From Pyricularia pennisetigena (lineage: Eukaryota > Ascomycota > Sordariomycetes > Magnaporthales > Pyriculariaceae): DNA of 64,000 nucleotides. Shown here piece by piece: positions 57,173-64,000 of this stretch. The notes beneath the pieces were generated by a model. That model did not search any database. It saw only the letters and a list, made by a program, of their open reading frames with translations, and was not told where the DNA came from. Numbering within the stretch: position 1 is the first letter of the stretch; every line of letters begins with the position of its first letter. Both the position numbers and the translations under genes were made by a program. The stretch is from the NCBI RefSeq assembly GCF_004337985.1, contig NC_043743.1:1265366-1329365 (forward strand), written 5' to 3'.

Positions 57173-57878
57173 TTTCTGTCAATTTACTAACAGGCAGTAC
57201 CCGAGACTAGTTTGGTTTGCTAATCTAAACAAAGTCAAAGGTTGGGACAGTAGGCTTTTGTTCGATACGAACATGATGTAGAAGACGACGCAATCATGAT
57301 GACGTGCATGATGAGTCGTAATGATGTAACCCGCGTACAAAATATACATTCTACCGCCGATACATCCCCTCAATTTACGTTTTACCGTAACTCCATTAAC
57401 TCTTGATATGAAAGGGCCTCTTTTTCACCAGCCTGAAATGTTCGTGCTACAACGACCTTTGCCAAGCAGGTAAATCTGATCCACTATTTCTGAGGGCATA
57501 TCAGGGGGGAAAGAAAAGAAAAGAAAATAAAAGGGGCCGAAATAGCCACCGCGAACATGAACAAACATTCCTCCAAGTCTTGACAAAAATGATCATTCAA
57601 CAGCAGCAGCCTCAACAGTAGCTTCCGTAGATTAGGATGCGGTGACTTCGCACTGGCGGTAAAAAANNNNNNNNNNNNNNNNNNNNNNNNNNNNNNNNNN
57701 NNNNNNNNNNNNNNNNNNNNNNNNNNNNNNNNNNNNNNNNNNNNNNNNNNNNNNNNNNNNNNNNNNNNNNNNNNNNNNNNNNNNNNNNNNNNNNNNNNNN
57801 NNNNNNNNNNNNNNNNNNNNNNNNNNNNNNNAAAATAATGAAAGGAGCGCATTGATGGAAACCAACAAACCCCAAACA
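57173..57878. other. Intergenic containing an assembly gap
   Basis: Upstream of the MBL-fold gene and downstream of the DAO oxidase stop. No gene seen in the readable parts. Confidence 0.6.
57667..57831. other. Assembly gap of 165 N
   Basis: Flanked on the left by a run of A (57661-57666 region) and on the right by AAAA, so the gap probably sits on an A/T homopolymer that was hard to sequence. Its true length is unknown. Confidence 0.98.
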
Positions 57879-59847
57879 TCACCACTTCCTCCCCATTGCA
57901 CCCTTCCCCCAAAACCTCCTCAAGCCGGCGGGGAAGCTCGAATCGCACGGTACGTCATTCCTCCCTTTGAGGATCTGGCCGACGCCTATCTTGATATACG
58001 TCCCCAACCCTTCCTCCTCCATGGTCAGCACGTCGGGCCATTCCTCCATCGCGATATCGACACGCTCGGGCTCCGATAAGAGCCTTGGTGGGAATCGCAT
58101 CTTTCCCTGGGTCTCGCTTGCGGTCGTCGCCTTCGTCATCGCCATCTCCTGCACCACGCGTTTGGCGCACAGCGGCGCCATGGCGAGGCCGCCCAGCGCG
58201 TAGCCCGCGCACAGGAAGAGGCCGGGCCCGCCGCCGAGCAACTCGGGCACCGCGCCGACCCAAGGTTTGTAGTCTCGAGGATAGCTGTTTTAAGAAGAGG
58301 GTTGAATGTTAGCTTCTGTATTGGTTCTCGCTTCCGTAGTTTGCATCTGGGTGGATGTATTTTTTTTTTTTTTTTTTTTGAGGGTAAAAGAGTAGGACAA
58401 GGGACTTGCCCTTCTATGCCGGCCCAATGCCTGATCTCTGGCATCTCCGCGCGGCAGTCTCTCCCGTTCCTTTCCCCACCGCTCAGTAACCCCTCCAACA
58501 GACCCTCCAGGTGCCGTTCAACCCTGGGCTCGGTCACGTCGTCGCGCCAATGCCCGACCCCAAAGTCGACAGCAACATGCCTCCCTCCCGCGACTATCAA
58601 CTGGCCTCCAGCCCCACCCCTCTGTAGCCAGCGCTCGTCGCGCTTGCCATCCTTGCAGACAAAGGTATACAACCTGCTTTCCAGATCCACCGGCTTCTTC
58701 TTCAAAGAGCCACTGGCCGGGGCGGCGGCGGCGGCCTGACACCGCACCGGGACGATCAGCTCCTCGAGCTCAGGTAGCAGAGCACTCGTGTACCCGTTCG
58801 TAGCAAGAAGAACCCTCCCAGCCGAAATGTCGCCGCGCGGCGTAGTCAGCGTCCAGTTCCCAGTACCAGGTCGGTCGGCAGTAGCAGCAGCACGCTGCGA
58901 TAGCCTAGTCACGGGGGTGTTGGTATGCAGGGCGAAGCTTTCGGCTTCGTGGCGCTCGAGCAGTCGCTCGAGGATCCATGCTACAAGCCGGTAGGGGTGG
59001 ATGGTGGCGGCGTTGGCCTGCAGCACCACACCGTCCGCGTCGTGCATCCCAAGGCCGGCGAGGGTGGCCCTGATCTTGTCGACATCCCACCCGTCGCCCG
59101 TCGTCGTGGCGTCTCTCTTGTCACGTACATGTGGAGAAGAAGAAGAAGAGGGTGGAGAATCCCATAACGCCGTGTCGATCATCTGGCCCATCGAGTCGGG
59201 CATGGCGTTTTTGATGTCGGTTACGCTGGCGCTGGAGAATTCAAGCAGCGGATGGGACGACACATGCACGCCGAGGCAGTCTTGCCATTCGCAGGGTATT
59301 TCGTTGTCTTTGACAAACTCCCGCAGGAACTGTATGCCCTCCAGTTTAAAGGCCGACACGTCCCAGGCGTTCTCGAACAGCAGGGCCTCGACCGCTCCGG
59401 TACTCTACGGCGCGTTCGATCGGTATCAACATCAGACCTGACTTTCGTGGCTGTTTTGCCGTCGCCAATTCAAACACGAGGAGACGCTTCCAGGTTATTC
59501 ATCTATCGGGAAAGACTCACCTGCCCAGAAGCTCCCCAGCATGCCTCTCTAGCCTCCAGCATGACTACGCTGAGATCCTTGGCCCATTCCTCTTTTAGAA
59601 AATGCGCCGCAAAGGCGCCAGTGATGCCACTGCCGACAATAACAACATCGGCACATTCTGGCAGATTTTCCGTGCTTGTGAAGCCCAACAATTTGCTGGA
59701 GCACTCCAGCAACCATGGACTGATTGACGGCCTCGCGCTCGACAGTCCACACGTCCATGGATGTTCTTCCTTGCTGTGTGCCGCGGGTTCCGCTTTGCTA
59801 GAGCAGATACCTGCCGGTACTTTCGATTCCAACTCCTCGGGACTCAT
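57879..59847 (-). CDS. FAD-dependent amine/amino-acid oxidoreductase (DAO family)
   Basis: Exons 59847-59521, 59404-58410 and 58284-57879 join in phase to 575 residues. ADVVIVGSGITGAFAAHFL is the Rossmann FAD motif; LLATNGYTSALLPEL and DYKPWVGAVPELLGG...AGYALGGLAMAPL are the typical later FAD and active-site regions of DAO oxidases. The second intron (58409-58285) is GC-AG (GG|GCAAGT) and holds a 20-nt homopolymer. Where relatives usually read RNGGH after the first helix, this model reads QSTGAVEALLF, so a common FAD-contact string is missing or replaced. The C-terminal 90 residues are a lineage-specific tail. Likely oxidises an amine or N-methyl/N-alkyl amino acid; the substrate is unknown, and activity is uncertain because of the altered motif. 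Confidence 0.82.
58285..58409 (-). other. GC-AG intron of the DAO oxidase
   Basis: Donor GG|GCAAGT, acceptor AACAG. The join gives GIEG-YPRDYKPWVG, the conserved C-terminal string. A T20/A20 run (58360-58379) lies inside. Confidence 0.75.
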
Positions 59848-60465
59848 CCTTTTTTTTTTTCTCTCTCTTTTTGTTCCCCTCGATTATACAGATTTGGTGA
59901 GCTTCCGAAGCATGAGTTAGCAAGCCTAGTCTCGTTAAACGATAGCCGAGCTGTTTTGCACGTAGCTTAGTTTATGCAGGGTAATACGGACGGTTCCTCA
60001 TGCCGTAACTGTGCAGGTATTTCAGACCTTAACCCGACAACCTACTCCGTTGGAATCCGTCGCTGTTTCTGCTCTAGTTAGTTGCCTGACTCTTTCCTTA
60101 CATCCGTCCCAACTTTGATCGCCGAGGTTGTTTGAAATTCAGATGAATATTAGTTCGATGAGTCGGTCTATAAACTCAAACTGAAAACGGGACCTGAGAA
60201 GGTTGGCATTCTCTGGCACCGACAACGACATCAATCACAAATATTTTCTACTAGGGATCGTAACCTGAGATGAAATAACCGCCAGATAGTATTTGAGACT
60301 ATAGGCGACCATTGCAGGTATTTTGATGCCTAATAACGAACACATGTGCCACCATCTATCAGTCTGGACGAATCTAATGTCAAGTATATGCTTTTTGATC
60401 AATACTAATAGAATACGGACCGAAAAAAAATCCGAATCATATACTCCCACGCCTTAACAACCATT
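59848..60465. other. Intergenic between DAO oxidase start and eIF2-beta end
   Basis: Promoter of the oxidase and 3' end of eIF2-beta. No gene seen. Confidence 0.6.
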
Positions 60466-62199
60466 CTAACCCTTGAGCATCTTTTTCCTCTTGCCGATCT
60501 GGGCAGAGAAACCCGTCTTGATGGCAGTAACCGACCGACGCGAACCACAAGAGTTGCAAGTAATAAAGTACCTGTTATGGTTGGCAAAAAAAAAAAAAAA
60601 AAAAAGGTCAGTATGCGGGGGTTTGACGCATTCAGCTAAGACCGATTGGGTGTGTACTAACAGGCGGTTCTCTCCCTTGTTGAGCTCTGTGTTGGGCGAT
60701 CTGCAGGTTTTGCAGGTAACATATTCGACTAGCAGAATCAAAGTGTCAGCAATGATTGAGTAGCGGGCAAACCATTGCGGTCCGTCGGCAGAAGTCAGCT
60801 TGGATCCACGTACTAATGTACTTGCGCAACACGTTCTCCAGTTGCTTCTGCTGGAAACGACCCTTGATAACCAGACGACGACTGCCGTCAGTCGAACCCG
60901 ACGTTCCCAATTCGGCAAACAGGTACTGCGTAACGTGTTCCTCTGTACGCTTCATGCGCTTGCAGATATCGGCCAGGTTGATGAAAATTGTCTTCTTGTT
61001 GCCTTCACGTGCGCATTGCGGAGGCGGGATCTTGTAAGATCGGGTTCCACTCGTTGCGTGGTCAGGGTTCTTCTCTTCGAGGAGCTTGTAGAACCTTCCG
61101 AGGAGCATCTTGTATGGGATGGTCTCTGTCGCATCGTGAGCCCAAATGCCGGTTCCCTCATCCATGTCACCCTCCTCCACCTCTGGCTCCTCAGCTTCGG
61201 CGTCGCCCTCTTCGGCCTCCTTGTCGTTGAGCTCCATGGCCTTGAGCTTCTTTGCAAACTCATCCTCATCGTCCTTGGGTACCTTCTTCTTCTTTTTCTT
61301 CTTTAGCGTCAGGTCCAGCCCGCCGTCCTCGGCATTCTCGTCGCCGGCGGCTTCCTCGCCATCCTCAACCTTCTTGGGCTTCTTCTTCTTCTTCTTCAGG
61401 GTCAAGTCAAGTCCATCGTCGTCAGGAACGGCCCCGTCCAGGGTCACATCGGCAGGAGCTGAAGATGCATCAGTAAATGCACCAAGTGCGGCGGAGAGTG
61501 GCGGCGTACGAGGCGTGTGGGATTGGGCCGAGTCCTTCTCCTCATTTGGGGTCGACATCGTGGTGACCTTGCCGTCGGGGTCGACAACTAGTTTCTCCTC
61601 TGTAAATGCGACGGACTTGCGCGCCTTCCTATCGGGAAGCTGTGAGGGCTAATGGCAATGGGTATTGCCTGGGTTAGCGACTTGTATCAAACTTGCACTG
61701 GTTTTTGGTGTTGTAGATAGCTTTGTTTGTTGGGAAGACAATAAGATGAATTCCAACCGGGGGTAGGGTTACTGGTGTGAGCTACAGAAAGTACGACCTT
61801 TGGGGTGCGAGTTTAGGGAAGGAGAAATTTCTTTGAGCTCGACTTCCAATGGGCTACCAGCTCAAAGAAGAAGTGGCGCAATGGTTGTAGTGAGGAAAAT
61901 GAGTAATAAATGAGGTTGCTTGATTGCTCGCCTCCAGTCACCGAACCAACTGAAAAAAGTGGTGGGGTGGTTGTGTGCGTGGAAACTGGGGATTGCTTTG
62001 CTGCAGGGAAAATTCGGGAGGGGCAGATTTGTCGGACAGTGAATGGCTGGACTGTTTCGGTGGAGGGGACGGGAAGGGCTAGGACATGCCTTGCCGGCCA
62101 AAGTATGATAGCCGGCAAGCTTGCACGAAGCAGACATGACGGGCGACGCCACACCCATTTCAGTCAAGACTGAATAGATTGACTCACCTCAGAATCCAT
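60466..62199 (-). CDS. SUI3: Translation initiation factor eIF2 beta subunit
   Basis: Four exons, about 336 residues. Exon 1 is only MDSE (62199-62188). After a 548-nt intron, exon 2 (61639-60814) begins [12 protein letters not shown] and carries two Lys-boxes each preceded by LDLTL ([14 protein letters not shown] and [15 protein letters not shown]), then the core [20 protein letters not shown] and [22 protein letters not shown]. The last two exons give the C2-C2 zinc ribbon ([26 protein letters not shown]) and end [10 protein letters not shown]. The protein is part of the eIF2-GTP-initiator tRNA complex; Lys-boxes bind eIF5 and eIF2B-epsilon. Fungal and animal proteins often have three Lys-boxes; I see two clear ones. 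A 20-nt A/T run lies in the last intron (60586-60605). Confidence 0.95.
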
Positions 62200-62931
62200 G
62201 ACTGTGGTCGCACTGCTCATAGACGACTCGATGCTTTGGTGTGGTACCCAAGTCGATTTTCTTGGCCTAGTTGAGTGGAGGGATTTTTTCTGGACTAGAG
62301 AATATCTGCAGAAACAGGCCGAATTCGATATCCTCTTCACAAAGTTGGTTGGTTCCGAATGGACCTGCTTCTCGTATGACTTGTGTGCTGGTGACGATTC
62401 CTTGGGACTGGATCGACAAGCCCACAGATAACCTAAGGGTATAGTAATGTTGGGTTACCAGGGATGGGCGCTTTTTTTTTCCTCCGGTATCTAATGTCAA
62501 GGCTTTGATAGAACAGCAGCAGGTAGTGGTGGAAAGGTGATTTGCGCGATGGATGACCACATCGCCTGCGCTCTAGTTAGCCGTCAGACCCGATGATGAC
62601 TCAATTGATTGCCAAGCCGTGGAGGGTGGAGAACCCAGGAGAACATCGATCAGCTGCAAGGTCACATGACCCAACTACAGAGCACCGTACCCCAAAAGGT
62701 CGGCTACCACTGTCTTTCGCAGTGACGTCTGTTTTTAGCGTCCGGGGTTACATGGTGAAAGAAGCTCTCCGCCCAAGTTAGAATCAACCTCAAGAGCTCC
62801 GGTAGCCTTCCGACTTGATGCCCACCGTGCGGCAAGCGTCACAAGGGACCCTGCCAGCATAGGTGTTTGATTTCATTCCATCTTTTACTCAAGGAACTGT
62901 CGGTCGGTCCCAACGCCCCTAGACTCCAGCC
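62200..62931. promoter_or_regulatory. Divergent promoter between SUI3 and MIM2-like
   Basis: About 730 bases between divergent housekeeping starts, GC-neutral, no clear TATA. It must act in both directions; no factor site is assigned. Confidence 0.55.
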
Positions 62932-63357
62932 ATGTCGGCGCCCACGGGATCATACATTCTCCCCGAGCCCCCGGCAGCGTCCGATGATCAGGACGAACTG
63001 GACTCGCTTCCATCCATCTCGACGAGCCTACTTGACTCCGAGCCCGACTCGGAAGCGCAGAGAGAATGGGAGGAGAGTCTTGAGCAGTTGCAGCTGATGC
63101 TGACAATGGTCATAATACCGTTTACTGGCAAATACATGGGGCGCAAGTTTGCATTCTGGAGTATGTTTGCTTGGCTTTTTACGGCAAGATAGTCGAAGAA
63201 CCCTCTTTTTTCTGAGCAGTCTGAGTACTAACGACAATCTTTCATCAACATAGGCTGGGCACGATACATGGAATGGATGCACAATGTTGAAATCAGGTGG
63301 ACGAACAAGAAGGCGTTTGCAGCCGCTGGTGTCATCGAAGCTGCCGCAACATTATGA
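62932..63357 (+). CDS. MIM2: Mitochondrial outer-membrane import protein Mim2-like
   Basis: Exons 62932-63160 and 63254-63357 give 110 residues. An acidic N-terminus (SDDQDELDSLPS, SEPDSEAQREWEES) is followed by one hydrophobic segment LQLMLTMVIIPFTGKYMGR, then FAFW-SWARYMEWMHNVEI across the splice site. Small size, acidic leader and single C-terminal-half helix fit Mim2, the partner of Mim1 that inserts helical proteins in the mitochondrial outer membrane. Yeast Mim2 is even shorter (about 87 residues). Family call is from pattern memory, so moderately sure. Confidence 0.7.
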
Positions 63358-64000
63358 GCAACATTCTTCATCTTATACATAGCCGAACTGCACGATACCC
63401 GCCGTACGCCTGTAAAATACGAGTCGTTATATGGAATTTGCGTTCAAACACAGCGAGTGATCTCATCGACTCTTTGTTGCTGTATCTACACTGGTCAGCT
63501 CGGAGACTACAGCCGTCTATTTGGGGCGATTTATGAGCCGACATTACGCAAATTCTTCGAGCAAATCGACGCATACATTTATGCGCGGCGTTTCAACTCT
63601 GACGCTACTCTACTGCCGCTCTTCCAACCCAGAAGCACGATCATGGGTAGCCACGAATCAAGAAAGACATGATATGGGGAGGCTGTTTGGGGTCTTCATA
63701 ACACGAATGAGCGCGTGACTTTGGTATTACTGCCTCGCATCGCGTGAGCTTCTGGGTGTAAGCATCTAAACCTTGATATATAGCAAGCGGTAGACGCATG
63801 ACTATGAGCTACCTATTGCAGACTTGGTTTGGCTCAGAATATGCTGAGTCTTAGTTTTGTCTTTGGGCTTAATCTTTTGCATAGACCTATTTATCTACGA
63901 AGTTCCTATCCCCAACCTAGCCTCCTAAATGGTCAGGTTGCAGGGGGTTTGTTGCACGGCCTAGATGTCGTTGGTCTCTTCCACTTGTCCTAGCCATAGA
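63358..64000. other. 3' flank at the window end
   Basis: No supported gene. Short frames look like chance. Confidence 0.55.

Overview
The window is nuclear DNA of a filamentous ascomycete. Genes carry short GT-AG (and some GC-AG) introns, there are no operons, and long A/T homopolymers lie between genes and inside introns. The MAP kinase kinase at 40.6-42.5 kb has activation-loop Ser212 and Thr216, the numbering I recall for MST7 of the rice blast fungus, and it lies close to SNF1, as I recall for that genome. I therefore infer Magnaporthales (Pyricularia/Magnaporthe or a close relative); species or strain cannot be fixed from sequence alone.

Layout. (1) 0-17 kb is an accessory, secondary-metabolism-like region: a small SAM methyltransferase, a LaeA-like methyltransferase split into tiny exons, and a seven-exon highly reducing polyketide synthase (KS-AT-DH-MT-ER-KR-ACP, 2,693 aa in my model) whose ER and KR carry altered cofactor or catalytic motifs. 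(2) 18-22 kb has kynurenine 3-monooxygenase and a membrane-anchored serine hydrolase. (3) 23-42.5 kb is a dense core block: SNF1 kinase, a TMEM19/DUF92 membrane protein, an Osh3-type oxysterol-binding protein with a FFAT motif, Spt6, and the Ste7-type MAPKK MST7. (4) 42.5-60 kb is gene-poor and accessory: a PNGase A-like membrane or secreted protein with a collagen-like repeat, an intronless squalene-hopene cyclase of bacterial type (DxDD motif), a metallo-beta-lactamase-fold hydrolase, an assembly gap, and a DAO-family flavin oxidase with an altered FAD signature. (5) 60.4-63.4 kb returns to core genes: eIF2-beta and a Mim2-like mitochondrial import protein, divergently transcribed.

How they fit. 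The two methyltransferases and the PKS could form a small polyketide locus, but no transporter, P450 or zinc-cluster regulator is visible. SNF1 (carbon/energy sensing) and MST7 (pheromone/appressorium-type MAPK cascade) are unrelated signalling genes that happen to be neighbours. The squalene-hopene cyclase is the clearest candidate for a gene acquired from bacteria. Exon joins were worked out by hand from splice signals, reading phase and family motifs. They are phase-consistent for every multi-exon gene except the 5' end of the LaeA-like gene, which stays unresolved.
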